Assembly: GCA_045657625.1 (NCBI GenBank)
Contig: JAZOTM010000030.1
Span: 62,001 to 126,000, forward strand
Reading direction: 5' to 3'
Length of the DNA: 64,000 nucleotides
Origin: JAZOTM01 sp045657625
GTDB taxonomy: Bacteria > Bacillota > Clostridia > Lachnospirales > Lachnospiraceae
In this document: one piece after another, positions 24,220 to 33,372 of the stretch
How the letters are laid out: each line of letters begins with the position of its first letter
Position numbering within the stretch: the first letter of the stretch is position 1
The notes under the pieces: generated by a model
Databases searched by the model: none
What the model saw: the letters and a program-made list of their open reading frames with translations, nothing else
What the model was told of the DNA's origin: nothing
Position numbers and translations under genes: made by a program

Positions 24220-25995
24220 ATGAAGAAATTACTGGACGTACTAAGCGATTATGTAGCACAGGCTTTCGATGCCTGTGGTTATGATACGAAATATGCAAGA
24301 ATCACAAAGTCAAACCGACCTGATTTATGCGAATTCCAATGTAATGGAGCAATGGCGGCAGTAAAAGAATATAAAAAAGCCCCCCTTGTGATTGCAGAGG
24401 AAGTTGCGGATAAATTAAGAGAGGATCAAAATTCTATTTTTGCTTCAATCGAAGCAGTAAAACCAGGATTTTTAAATTTTATTTGTAAAGAGGATTTTTT
24501 AGCGTCTTTTGTAGAAGGGATGTTAGAAAGTCCACGTTTTGGTTGTGATAAAACAGCAAATCCAAAGACCATTATGATTGATTACGGCGGACCAAACGTT
24601 GCGAAACCATTGCATGTAGGACATTTGCGTTCTGCGGTTATTGGAGAAAGTATCAAGAGAATTGGTGCATATATGGGCCATAAGATGATTGGTGATGTGC
24701 ATTTGGGAGACTGGGGTCTTCAGATGGGCTTGATTATTACGGAATTGAAGCTTCGCAAACCGGAACTTCCTTATTTTGATGAGAATTTTGAAGGCGCATA
24801 TCCGGAAGAAGCACCGTTTACGATTTCTGAGTTAGAAGAAATCTACCCAACGGCCAGTGGAAAGTCCAAGGAGGATGAACCCTTCAAGGCAGAAGCAATG
24901 CAGGCTACTTATGAATTACAGCAGGGTAGAAGAGGGTATAGAGCGTTATTAAATCATATTTTAACTATTTCTGTAAATGACTTGAAAAAGAACTACGAGA
25001 AATTAAATGTTTCCTTTGAACTTTGGAAGGGAGAATCGGACGCCCAGAGCTATATCCCGGATATGGTACAGAAGATGAAAGAGGATGGCTTTGCTTATAT
25101 TAGCGATGGCGCTTTGGTGGTAGATGTAAAGGAAGATACAGACACCAAGGAAATTCCACCATGTATGATTTTAAAATCAGATGGGGCATCTCTTTATAAC
25201 ACCACAGACCTTGCAACCATGGTATGGCGTATGCAGGACTATCATCCGGACGAAATCATCTATGTCGTAGATAAGAGACAGGAATTATATTTTACACAGG
25301 TATTTCGTTGTGCAAAGAAGACTGGAATTGTGGGTGAAGATACGACCTTGAAGTTCATTGGTTTTGGTACCATGAATGGAAAAGACGGACGTCCTTTCAA
25401 GACCAGAGAAGGTGGCGTGATGCGTCTGGAAAACTTGATTCAGAATATTAATGAAGAAATGTATAATAAGATTTTGTCTAACCAGACAGAACCGGATGAG
25501 GAGAGCGCAAAGGAAACTGCACGTATTGTAGGCTTATCTGCAATTAAGTACGGGGATTTGTCCAACCAGGCTTCTAAGGATTATATTTTTGACTTGGAGC
25601 GCTTTACTTCCTTCGAAGGAAACACCGGTCCATACATTTTATATACCATCGTACGTATCAAATCTATTTTAAATAAATACGAAGCAAATGGTGGAACTCT
25701 TTCCGAATTACAGATTTTACCGGCAAAAGCAGAAAGTGAAAAAGCATTGATGTTGACGCTTTCTGAGTTTAATGCGGTAATGGAAAATGCTTATGAAGAA
25801 ACAGCACCTCATAAGTTGTGTGCATTCATCTATGATTTGGCCAATGCCTTTAATCATTTCTATCATGAAGTACGTATTTTAGCAGAAGAAGATGAAGCAA
25901 CCAAGAAGGGCTACATTTCCTTGTTGGTATTGACCAAAAATGTTTTGGAGACCTGTATTGATTTACTGGGATTTTCAGCACCAGAACGTATGTAA
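24220..25995 (+). CDS. argS: Arginine-tRNA ligase
   Basis: A 591-residue class I synthetase. Its HIGH-type site is PNVAKPLHVGHLRSAVIGES near residue 127. FGTMNGKDGRPFKTREGG precedes the anticodon-binding DALR domain, which ends SAPERM. The N-terminal Add-1 domain has the usual low similarity. The ATG follows GAGAGGATATAGAA. Two G3E GTPase genes follow after 51 bp without a terminator, so they may be co-transcribed from the argS promoter. Confidence 0.97.
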   Translation: MKKLLDVLSDYVAQAFDACGYDTKYARITKSNRPDLCEFQCNGAMAAVKEYKKAPLVIAEEVADKLREDQNSIFASIEAVKPGFLNFICKEDFLASFVEGMLESPRFGCDKTANPKTIMIDYGGPNVAKPLHVGHLRSAVIGESIKRIGAYMGHKMIGDVHLGDWGLQMGLIITELKLRKPELPYFDENFEGAYPEEAPFTISELEEIYPTASGKSKEDEPFKAEAMQATYELQQGRRGYRALLNHILTISVNDLKKNYEKLNVSFELWKGESDAQSYIPDMVQKMKEDGFAYISDGALVVDVKEDTDTKEIPPCMILKSDGASLYNTTDLATMVWRMQDYHPDEIIYVVDKRQELYFTQVFRCAKKTGIVGEDTTLKFIGFGTMNGKDGRPFKTREGGVMRLENLIQNINEEMYNKILSNQTEPDEESAKETARIVGLSAIKYGDLSNQASKDYIFDLERFTSFEGNTGPYILYTIVRIKSILNKYEANGGTLSELQILPAKAESEKALMLTLSEFNAVMENAYEETAPHKLCAFIYDLANAFNHFYHEVRILAEEDEATKKGYISLLVLTKNVLETCIDLLGFSAPERM

Positions 25996-26046
25996 GAAGA
26001 AAAATTACGAGATTTTGTTTCGTTAAATAGTACAAAGGAGGATATC

Positions 26047-27117
26047 ATGAGTACAAAGATTGACATTATTTCCGGATTTTTAGGAGCCGGAAAAACAACA
26101 TTTATCAAAAAAATGCTGGAAGAAGCATTTCAGGGAGAAAAAATCGTATTGATTGAAAACGAATACGGTGAAGTAGGTATTGACGGCGGATTCTTAAAGG
26201 ATGCCGGTGTCGAAATTACAGAGATGAACTCCGGTTGCATTTGCTGTACTTTGGTTGGAGATTTTGCAAAGAGTCTTCGTGAAGTACAGGATAAATTCCA
26301 TCCGGATCGTATTATTATCGAGCCATCCGGTGTCGGCAAGTTATCAGACGTTATGAAGTCTGTCATTGATTTGGAAAAAGAACAGGACGTGAAATTAAAT
26401 GCACTTGTTACGGTAGTGAATGCGTTAAAGGCATCTAAGCAGATGAAAGCATTTGGCGAATTTTTCAACAACCAGATTGAATTTGCAACGACTGTTTTAT
26501 TGTCCAGAAGCCAGAAGGCGACTCCGGAACAGTTGGAGTTCTGCACGACCCAGATTCAAAAATTAAATCCAAAGGCAACGGTGATTACAACTCCTTGGGA
26601 TCAAATTGATGGACAGAAGATTTTAGAGGCTATGGAAGGTAGAGATACCTTGGAAATGGAATTGGCCGCTGAGAAACGTCATGCGGAAGAAGAACACGAC
26701 CATGATCACGATCACGATCATGACCACGAACATGAGCATGACCACGACCACGACCATGAACATCATCATGAACATGGAGAGGGCTGCACTTGTGGATGCC
26801 ACGACCATGATCATGAGCATCATCATCACCACCATGCAGATGATATCTTTATCAGCTGGGGTAAGGAAACACCTCATAAATTTGAAAAGGCAACCATTGA
26901 AAATGCATTAAAGATTTTTGCGGAATCAGAAGAATACGGAAACGTACTTCGTTCGAAAGGTATGGTAGAATCTGTAGATGGCAGCTGGATTTACTTTGAT
27001 ATGGTATCCGGTGAATATGAGCTTCGTGAGGGAAGTCCGGAAGTAACCGGCCGTTTGGTTGTAATCGGAACAGACTTAAAAGAAGATAAGATTGAAGAAT
27101 TATTTGGTTTGAATTAG
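26047..27117 (+). CDS. G3E GTPase of the CobW/COG0523 family with His-rich linker
   Basis: A 356-residue protein. It has P-loop ISGFLGAGKTTFIKK near residue 10, ENEYGEVGIDG (switch), the metal-binding CxCC motif in NSGCICCTLVGD, and a C-terminal CobW-C domain. Between the two domains, about residues 213-266, runs an extreme His/Asp stretch with dozens of His plus CTCGC. COG0523 proteins are metallochaperones, often for zinc; the His tract and CxCC fit zinc or another transition metal. It follows argS after 51 bp with AAAGGAGGATATC before its ATG, and is followed after 17 bp by a second G3E-like gene. Confidence 0.93.
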   Translation: MSTKIDIISGFLGAGKTTFIKKMLEEAFQGEKIVLIENEYGEVGIDGGFLKDAGVEITEMNSGCICCTLVGDFAKSLREVQDKFHPDRIIIEPSGVGKLSDVMKSVIDLEKEQDVKLNALVTVVNALKASKQMKAFGEFFNNQIEFATTVLLSRSQKATPEQLEFCTTQIQKLNPKATVITTPWDQIDGQKILEAMEGRDTLEMELAAEKRHAEEEHDHDHDHDHDHEHEHDHDHDHEHHHEHGEGCTCGCHDHDHEHHHHHHADDIFISWGKETPHKFEKATIENALKIFAESEEYGNVLRSKGMVESVDGSWIYFDMVSGEYELREGSPEVTGRLVVIGTDLKEDKIEELFGLN

Positions 27118-27134
27118 AAAGATAGAGGAATACT

Positions 27135-28094
27135 ATGGCAGTAGATTTAACAATCCCGGTTTACCTGATTACCGGTTTTATGGATAGTGGAAAGACCACT
27201 TTGCTTCATGAAACCTTGTTTGATCAGGAATTTGGAGGAGATGCCAAATCCTTATTAATTGTATGTGAAGATGGGGATGTGGAATACGACGAAGAGAAAT
27301 TAAGAAGCATCAATACAGACCTTGTCATGATTGAGGACAAGGCCTCCTTCACAGCAGAAAAGTTACAGGAATTGGCAGATACTTATAAGCCGGATCAGGT
27401 ATTTATCGAATATAACGGTACCTGGGAAATGGATTTATTGGCAGAAATGGAATTGCCGGCTTACTGGACAATTGTCCAGGCCTTGGCAACCATCGATGCA
27501 ACAACCTATGAAAATTATTACAACAACATGCGTCAGATGATGAAGGAACAGACCTTTATGGCAGATGTGGTTATTTTTAACCGTTGTGAGCCGGGTGTGA
27601 CACCGAAGGCAAAATTTCGCAGAACCATTAAGGCTATCAACCGAAAGGCACAGATTGTTTATGAACTGAAAAATGGCCAGATTGATGAAAGCGATGAAGA
27701 AGAACTTCCATTTGATATTTCTGCAGATACCTTAGAAATCTCAGATGCAGATTATGGTATTTGGTTCTTGGATGCTATGGATCATCCAAAGAAATACGAA
27801 GGCAAGAAAATCAAGTTTTTAGCTTTGGTTTATAACCCGGATAAGTATAAGGGGAAAGGGGTTATGGTGCCGGGAAGATTTGCCATGACCTGTTGTGCAG
27901 AGGATATTCAGTTTATCGGTATGAAGTGCAAATATAAAAATGCATCCGAAATTCCACACAGAAGCTGGATTCATATTACAGCGGAGCTTCATGTGGAATG
28001 GGCAAAGGAATACAAGGGAAAAGGACCGGTGCTTTATCCGGTATCCGTAGAGCCGGCAGAAGCTCCGGAAGACGAATTGGTTTACTTTACCTAA
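27135..28094 (+). CDS. Degenerate G3E GTPase joined to a DUF1980/TIGR03943-like domain
   Basis: A 319-residue two-domain protein. Residues about 1-200 resemble the CobW GTPase domain: P-loop ITGFMDSGKTTLLHE is intact, but the CxCC metal motif is missing. Residues about 210-319 (KIKFLALVYNPDKYKGKGVM, GRFAMTCCAEDIQFIGMKC, RSWIHITAELHVE) resemble the C-terminal domain of the YcgQ/DUF1980 partner of the YcgR permease. In Bacillus, ycgR-ycgQ and the CobW protein YciC are zinc-stress genes, so a fusion of the two types suggests metal handling. The domain match is from memory of conserved residues and needs a profile search. Confidence 0.75.
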   Translation: MAVDLTIPVYLITGFMDSGKTTLLHETLFDQEFGGDAKSLLIVCEDGDVEYDEEKLRSINTDLVMIEDKASFTAEKLQELADTYKPDQVFIEYNGTWEMDLLAEMELPAYWTIVQALATIDATTYENYYNNMRQMMKEQTFMADVVIFNRCEPGVTPKAKFRRTIKAINRKAQIVYELKNGQIDESDEEELPFDISADTLEISDADYGIWFLDAMDHPKKYEGKKIKFLALVYNPDKYKGKGVMVPGRFAMTCCAEDIQFIGMKCKYKNASEIPHRSWIHITAELHVEWAKEYKGKGPVLYPVSVEPAEAPEDELVYFT

Positions 28095-28119
28095 AAAGAT
28101 GTATGAGGAGGAGAATTGT

Positions 28120-29163
28120 ATGAAAAAGAAAAGTATAGCAGCGGCACTTTCTCTCCTTTTGGCTTGTTCTGCTTTGACAGCTTGTGGAAGTGATACAAAC
28201 AGTGTTTCTTCTACAGAAGCAGAGAACGGAACGGTTTACAAGGTCGGAATTGTGCAATATGTAGACGATGCGTCTCTCAATCAGATTGAGACAGCCATTG
28301 AAGAAGAACTTCTCTTAAAAGGAGAAGAATTAGGGGTCACTTTTGACTTTGCGTCCTATACCTATAACGGTCAGGCAGATGCTACCATGTTGAATCAGAT
28401 TGCAACAGAGCTTGTGGCGGATGAAGTGGATTTGATTATCCCTATCGCAACACCGACAGCTATGATTATGCAGGCAGCCACAGAAGAATCTCAGATTCCG
28501 GTAGTCTTTTCTGCAGTATCAGATCCGGTGGCAGCCGGCCTTGTGGACTCTTTGGAAACTCCGGGAAGTAATATTACCGGTACTTCAGATGCCTTAGACA
28601 CAGAAGCTATTTTGCAGTTGATGCTGGCCATTAACCCGGATTTACAGACGGTAGGTCTTTTGTATGACAAGGGACAGGATTCTTCTGCAAATCCAATTGA
28701 AGAAGCAAAGGCTTTCTTTGAAGAGCAGGGAATTGAAGTGGTGGAGAAAACCGGAACTACCAATGATGAAATCAGCAATGCGGCAGACGCTTTGATTGCT
28801 GCAGGGGTAGAAGCCGTGTTTACTCCTACAGACAATACCGTTATGACAGCAGAACTTGCAATCTATGAAAAATTTATTGAAGCCGGAATTCCACAGTATT
28901 GTGGCGCGGATTCCTTTGCTTTAAACGGTGCCTTTTTGGGATATGGTGTAAACTATAGTTCCTTAGGTACTTTGACGGCAGATATGGCCGTTGATATTTT
29001 AGTAAACGGTGCAGACGTTTCTACTTATCCGGTAGAAACCCTGGATAATGGAATTGCAACCATTAATACAGAAACCGCAGAAGCACTTGGAATTGACTAT
29101 AGTTCTTTACAGGACTTATGTGATTCTATCGTAGAAATAACCACGGCAGAGGAATTTGAATAA
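28120..29163 (+). CDS. ABC transporter substrate-binding lipoprotein (ABC_sub_bind family)
   Basis: A 347-residue lipoprotein. The signal peptide ends in a lipobox, LTACGSD, with the lipid-modified Cys near residue 22. The mature part is the ABC_sub_bind fold: YKVGIVQYVDDASLNQI, IIPIATPTAMIMQ, PVVFSAVSDPVAAGLV, GTSDALDTEAILQLM. Members are associated with tryptophan or other aromatic amino acids (TrpX-like), which is only a family hint. ATG 28120 is preferred over 28099 because GAGGAGGAG lies between them. The stop overlaps the permease start by 1 bp (TAATG). Confidence 0.92.
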   Translation: MKKKSIAAALSLLLACSALTACGSDTNSVSSTEAENGTVYKVGIVQYVDDASLNQIETAIEEELLLKGEELGVTFDFASYTYNGQADATMLNQIATELVADEVDLIIPIATPTAMIMQAATEESQIPVVFSAVSDPVAAGLVDSLETPGSNITGTSDALDTEAILQLMLAINPDLQTVGLLYDKGQDSSANPIEEAKAFFEEQGIEVVEKTGTTNDEISNAADALIAAGVEAVFTPTDNTVMTAELAIYEKFIEAGIPQYCGADSFALNGAFLGYGVNYSSLGTLTADMAVDILVNGADVSTYPVETLDNGIATINTETAEALGIDYSSLQDLCDSIVEITTAEEFE

Positions 29164-30107
29164 TGACTTCTATTTTTACAATTTCTATTGTACAGACAGC
29201 GCTGGAGCTCGGGGGCATTTATGCCCTTGTTGCTCTGGCTCTATTTGTATCTTTTCGTATTTTAAATATCGCAGATTTGTCCACAGATGGATGTTTTACC
29301 TTGGGATGCGCAGTCTGCTCTATGGTAACTTTAACAGGACACCCAATCCTTGCCTTATTTATGGCGATGCTGGCTGGGGTTTGCTCCGGTTTTATTACCT
29401 CCGTATTACAAACACGTTTTGGAATTGAATCTATTTTGGCCGGAATCATTGTGAATACCGGATTATATACCATAAATTTGATGGTGATGGGATTTTCTTC
29501 CAATGTTAATTTGTTCAAGTGCGATACCATTTTTAGCATGGCAAAGGAAATCAGTTCCTCCGGTTGGGTGGAAAGTATTGTCATTTTTGTGATTATTCTT
29601 TTGGTGGCAGTGATTTTAGCTTTGTTTTTGGGAACACGTTTGGGTCTTTCCATTCGTGCTACCGGAAACAACGAGGCCATGGTACGCAGTTCTTCCATCA
29701 ATCCGCATCATATGATTGTGATTGGACTTTGCATTTCCGGTTCCTTGACAGCATTATCCGGAGGTGTATTGGCACAGTATCAGAAATCCTGTGATATCAA
29801 TCTGGGAACAGGCATGGTAACCATTGCTTTAGCGTCCTTGATTATTGGAGAAACCATTTTTGGTAGAGGCAGTATTGGAAGAAATATTGTGGGTGTGATT
29901 TGCGGTAGTGTGTTGTATCGTTTCATCATTGCAGTGGCACTTCGCTTGAGCTTGCCTGCAGAGGCATTGAAACTGGTGTCTGCATTGATTGTTGCCATTG
30001 CTTTGGCACTTCCATATATGAGACAACAGATCAAATTGTTCCGTACCAAAAAACAGTCACAACGAGAAAATGAAGAAATCAAGACGGGAGGAAAGGGCAC
30101 ATGTTAG
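29163..30107 (+). CDS. ABC transporter permease (BPD_transp_2 type)
   Basis: A 314-residue permease with about eight membrane helices, of the branched-chain-amino-acid/sugar permease class. It opens with LELGGIYALVALALFVSFRI, has LADLSTDG-like ILNIADLSTDGCF, and the cytoplasmic loop GTRLGLSIRATGNNEAMVRS. It pairs with the lipoprotein upstream and the ATPase downstream, with 1-bp and 7-bp overlaps, forming a three-gene importer. The tail is basic and polar. Confidence 0.93.
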   Translation: MTSIFTISIVQTALELGGIYALVALALFVSFRILNIADLSTDGCFTLGCAVCSMVTLTGHPILALFMAMLAGVCSGFITSVLQTRFGIESILAGIIVNTGLYTINLMVMGFSSNVNLFKCDTIFSMAKEISSSGWVESIVIFVIILLVAVILALFLGTRLGLSIRATGNNEAMVRSSSINPHHMIVIGLCISGSLTALSGGVLAQYQKSCDINLGTGMVTIALASLIIGETIFGRGSIGRNIVGVICGSVLYRFIIAVALRLSLPAEALKLVSALIVAIALALPYMRQQIKLFRTKKQSQRENEEIKTGGKGTC

Positions 30108-30901
30108 AGTTAAAAAATGTAAGCAAAACCTTTTATCCCGGAACATTAAATGAAAAGAAGGCATTAAAGAACATTGATTTAATTTTAGAAGATGGGGATT
30201 TTGCTACGATTGTAGGAAGCAATGGTGCCGGAAAATCCACGTTGTTTAATGCCATAACCGGTGCATTCTATGTGGACCAGGGACATATTTATTTGGACGG
30301 GGAAGATATTACCTATAAAAGAGAACATTTACGAAGCCGTGATATGGGACATTTGTTCCAAAATCCTATGTTGGGAACGGCACCGGACATGACCATAGAA
30401 GAAAATATGGCTCTTGCCTATTTGCGTGCAGGAAAAGCCGTGCATGCTTATTTTTCCAGAATCACCAAAGCGGACAAGGACAAATTCCGGGAACAATTGT
30501 CCCTACTTCATATGGGCTTGGAAGACCGTATGAAGCAAAAAGTAGGGGTACTTTCCGGCGGACAGAGACAGGCATTGACCTTGTTGATGGCTACCATGGT
30601 GACACCAAAGATTTTGCTTTTGGACGAACATACCGCAGCCTTGGATCCGGCTACAGCAGAGCAGGTATTGAAACTGACCGCAGACATTGTGCGGGAACGG
30701 AAGATTACTTGTCTTATGGTTACGCATAATATGCATCAAGCCTTATCCATGGGAAACCGTACCTTTATGATGAATCAAGGGGAAATCGTTTTTGATACCA
30801 AGGGGGAAGAACGCAGCCGCTTGCAGGTTTCGGATTTACTTGCAAAATTCAAACAAAACGTAGGAGAGGATTTGGATAATGACCGTATTTTGCTATCGTA
30901 A
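30101..30901 (+). CDS. ABC transporter ATP-binding protein
   Basis: A 266-residue ATPase. It has Walker A GSNGAGKSTLFNAITG near residue 39, Q-loop MGHLFQNPMLG, signature VLSGGQRQALTLLMATM, Walker B KILLLDEHTAALDP and H-loop VTHNMHQAL. Note the HTAALDP in place of the usual PTxxLD, a feature common in this importer class. It energises the permease encoded upstream. No terminator is obvious after it; nfnAB has its own promoter. Confidence 0.95.
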   Translation: MLELKNVSKTFYPGTLNEKKALKNIDLILEDGDFATIVGSNGAGKSTLFNAITGAFYVDQGHIYLDGEDITYKREHLRSRDMGHLFQNPMLGTAPDMTIEENMALAYLRAGKAVHAYFSRITKADKDKFREQLSLLHMGLEDRMKQKVGVLSGGQRQALTLLMATMVTPKILLLDEHTAALDPATAEQVLKLTADIVRERKITCLMVTHNMHQALSMGNRTFMMNQGEIVFDTKGEERSRLQVSDLLAKFKQNVGEDLDNDRILLS

Positions 30902-30961
30902 ATTACGGAAACCGTACTACTCCTATAAGTAGAAGTAATAGCAAGTATAAAAATAATATAA

Positions 30962-30990
30962 TTGAAATTTATATAAAAAATAAGTATGAT
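30962..30990 (+). promoter_or_regulatory. Sigma-A promoter of nfnAB
   Basis: TTGAAA, 17 bp, TATGAT, in a very AT-rich 139-bp gap. The ribosome site GATGGAGG precedes the nfnA ATG. Confidence 0.8.
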
Positions 30991-31040
30991 AGTAAAAGTT
31001 ACATAATTTCCGAAAAAGGAAATAGAGATGGAGGTATTCA

Positions 31041-31931
31041 ATGTATCCAATTTTAAGAAAAGAAAAATTGGCAGATAAAATTTATCTGATGGACGTGAAG
31101 GCAAAACGTGTTTCTGATAATTGTTTGCCGGGACAGTTTGTAATTGTAAAGATGGACGAAGAAGGAGAACGTATTCCTTTAACAATCTGTGATTATGATA
31201 GAGAAAAAGAAACAATTACAATCGTATTCCAGACAGTGGGCGCTTCCACAGAGCGTATGGCAAAGATGAACGTTGGGGATGCATTCCAGGATTTTGTTGG
31301 TCCTTTGGGTGTTCCTTCTGAACTTTGCGAAGAAAAGAACTTGGAAGAAACAAAGAAAAAGAAAATCGTATTTATCGCCGGAGGTGTAGGTACAGCACCA
31401 ATTTATCCTCAGGTGAAATGGTTAAAAGAGCATGGTGTGGATGCAGATGTCATTATGGGATCTCGTACCAAAGACTTATTGTTCTATACAGAAGAAATGG
31501 AAAAAGTTGCAAACAACTTATATGTAACCACAGATGATGGTACTTATGGATTCCATGGAATGGGTACTACTCAGTTGCAGGCCCTTTATGACGAAGGTGT
31601 GCGTTATGATCACTGCGTAGCCATTGGACCAATGATTATGATGAAATTTGTTTGCAAGTTGACAAAAGAATTGGAAATTCCTACCGTTGTATCTATGAAC
31701 CCGATTATGGTAGACGGAACCGGTATGTGTGGTGCCTGTCGTCTGGTTGTAGGAGACGAAGTAAAATTCGCTTGTGTTGACGGACCGGAATTTGATGGTC
31801 ACTTAGTTGATTTTGATGGCGCTATGAAGAGACAGCAGCAGTACAAGACAGAAGAAGGCCGTAAGTTATTAGAGTTACAGGAAGGCGATACACATCATGG
31901 TGGTTGCGGACAGTGCGGAGGTGACAAATAA
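31041..31931 (+). CDS. nfnA: NADH-dependent reduced ferredoxin:NADP+ oxidoreductase small subunit (NfnA/SudB-like)
   Basis: A 296-residue flavoprotein of the ferredoxin-NADP reductase fold. The FAD domain includes RIPLTICDYD; the NAD(P) site is FIAGGVGTAPIYPQVKWL near residue 113. A C-terminal [2Fe-2S] segment carries GMCGACRLVVGD and KFACVDGPEFDGH, and a CGQCGG tail ends the chain. Its stop overlaps the start of the large subunit by 1 bp. NfnAB couples NADH and reduced ferredoxin to NADP+ reduction by flavin bifurcation. A gltA-type sulfide dehydrogenase is the alternative name for the same family. Confidence 0.92.
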   Translation: MYPILRKEKLADKIYLMDVKAKRVSDNCLPGQFVIVKMDEEGERIPLTICDYDREKETITIVFQTVGASTERMAKMNVGDAFQDFVGPLGVPSELCEEKNLEETKKKKIVFIAGGVGTAPIYPQVKWLKEHGVDADVIMGSRTKDLLFYTEEMEKVANNLYVTTDDGTYGFHGMGTTQLQALYDEGVRYDHCVAIGPMIMMKFVCKLTKELEIPTVVSMNPIMVDGTGMCGACRLVVGDEVKFACVDGPEFDGHLVDFDGAMKRQQQYKTEEGRKLLELQEGDTHHGGCGQCGGDK

Positions 31932-33316
31932 TGGGTGATGTATTAAAGAGAGTACCGATTCAGGAGCAGGAACCTCTTGTTCGTGCAAAGAATTTTGATG
32001 AAGTTTGTTTAGGATATAGTGCAGAAGAAGCAATGGAAGAAGCAGAACGTTGCTTGAACTGCAAGAACCCTCAGTGTGTAAAGGGATGTCCGGTATCTAT
32101 CCAGATTCCGGATTTCATTCAGGAAGTAAAAGCAGGTAATTTTGAAAAGGCATATCAGATTATTTCTGAAAGCTCTGCACTTCCGGCTGTTTGTGGACGT
32201 GTATGTCCGCAGGAAAGTCAGTGTGAAGGAAAATGTATCCGTGGATTTAAGGGAGATGCAGTTTCTATTGGTAAATTGGAAAGATTTACTGCTGACTGGG
32301 CTAGAAATAATGGGGTAAAACCGGTTCCGGCTGAGGAAAAGAATGGTCACAAAGTGGCAGTCATCGGTTCCGGCCCTTCCGGACTTACATGTGCCGGAGA
32401 TTTGGCAAAATTAGGTTATGACGTTACAATCTTCGAAGCGCTTCACGAAGCAGGTGGTGTACTTGTTTATGGTATTCCGGAATTCCGTTTACCAAAGGAT
32501 GAAGTCGTAGCAAAAGAAGTAGAAAACGTAAAATCTTTAGGTGTTAAGATTGAAACCAACGTTGTAATCGGAAAATCCATTACGGTAGATGAGTTAATGG
32601 AAAAAGAAGGCTTTGAGGCAGTCTTTATCGGTTCCGGTGCAGGTCTTCCAAGATTCATGGGAATCCCGGGAGAACAGGCAAACGGCGTATTCTCTGCCAA
32701 TGAGTTCTTAACAAGAAATAATTTAATGAAGGCATTTAAGGATTTAGATACTCCAATCAGCAGAAGCAAGAAGGTTGTCGTTGTTGGTGGTGGTAACGTT
32801 GCCATGGATGCAGCCAGAACCGCGCTTCGTCTTGGAGCAGAGGTGCATGTTGTATATCGTAGAGGTGAGGAAGAACTTCCGGCTAGAAAAGAAGAAGTAC
32901 ATCATGCAAAAGAAGAAGGAATTATCTTTGATTTATTACAGAATCCAACAGAAATCTTAGTAGATGAAAATGGTTGGGTAAAGGGAATCAAATTGATTAA
33001 GATGGAACTTGGTGAGCCGGATGAATCCGGAAGAAGAAGTCCGGTAGAAATTCCGGGTAGCGAATATGACATTGATTGCGATGCAGTCATCATGTCTCTT
33101 GGTACTTCACCAAATCCATTGATTTCTTCTACTACCGTTGGACTTGATATCAACCGTACAAAATGTATCATCGCCAACGAAGAAAACGGAGCTACCAGCA
33201 AAGAAGGTGTTTATGCCGGTGGTGATGCCGTAACCGGTGCAGCAACCGTTATTCTTGCCATGGGTGCAGGAAAAGCAGCTGCAAAGGGAATTCATGAATT
33301 CTTATCGAATCGCTAA
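31931..33316 (+). CDS. nfnB: NfnB/GltA-type NADPH-dependent oxidoreductase large subunit
   Basis: A 461-residue protein often annotated as NADPH-dependent glutamate synthase. The N-terminal domain holds two [4Fe-4S] cluster motifs (CLNCKNPQCVKGCPVSI and CGRVCPQESQCEGKCIRG). FAD and NADP Rossmann sites follow (VAVIGSGPSGLTCAGDL near 137, VVVVGGGNVAMDAAR near 283), then GGDAVTGAATVILAMGAG at the end. It lacks the large GltB glutamine amidotransferase partner; its neighbour is nfnA, which supports the Nfn role. A terminator follows directly. Confidence 0.93.
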   Translation: MGDVLKRVPIQEQEPLVRAKNFDEVCLGYSAEEAMEEAERCLNCKNPQCVKGCPVSIQIPDFIQEVKAGNFEKAYQIISESSALPAVCGRVCPQESQCEGKCIRGFKGDAVSIGKLERFTADWARNNGVKPVPAEEKNGHKVAVIGSGPSGLTCAGDLAKLGYDVTIFEALHEAGGVLVYGIPEFRLPKDEVVAKEVENVKSLGVKIETNVVIGKSITVDELMEKEGFEAVFIGSGAGLPRFMGIPGEQANGVFSANEFLTRNNLMKAFKDLDTPISRSKKVVVVGGGNVAMDAARTALRLGAEVHVVYRRGEEELPARKEEVHHAKEEGIIFDLLQNPTEILVDENGWVKGIKLIKMELGEPDESGRRSPVEIPGSEYDIDCDAVIMSLGTSPNPLISSTTVGLDINRTKCIIANEENGATSKEGVYAGGDAVTGAATVILAMGAGKAAAKGIHEFLSNR

Positions 33317-33338
33317 TAAATAAGAAACGGTATAATAG

Positions 33339-33372
33339 AACCTCCTTACGAGTTTTCGTAAGGAGGTTTTTT
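33339..33372 (+). terminator. Intrinsic terminator of nfnAB
   Basis: AACCTCCTTACGA pairs with TCGTAAGGAGGTT over a 4-base loop, followed by T6. It overlaps the last codons of the tetR remnant on the other strand. Confidence 0.9.

Noticed and set aside
26623..26911. Met/Thr- and Val-rich frames on both strands in the CobW gene
   Set aside because: They are other-frame translations of the CATGAC/GATCAC repeat that encodes the His tract.
33331..33336. TATAAT before the nfn terminator
   Set aside because: No -35 box lies 15-19 bp upstream and the transcript would end at once; likely chance in AT-rich sequence.
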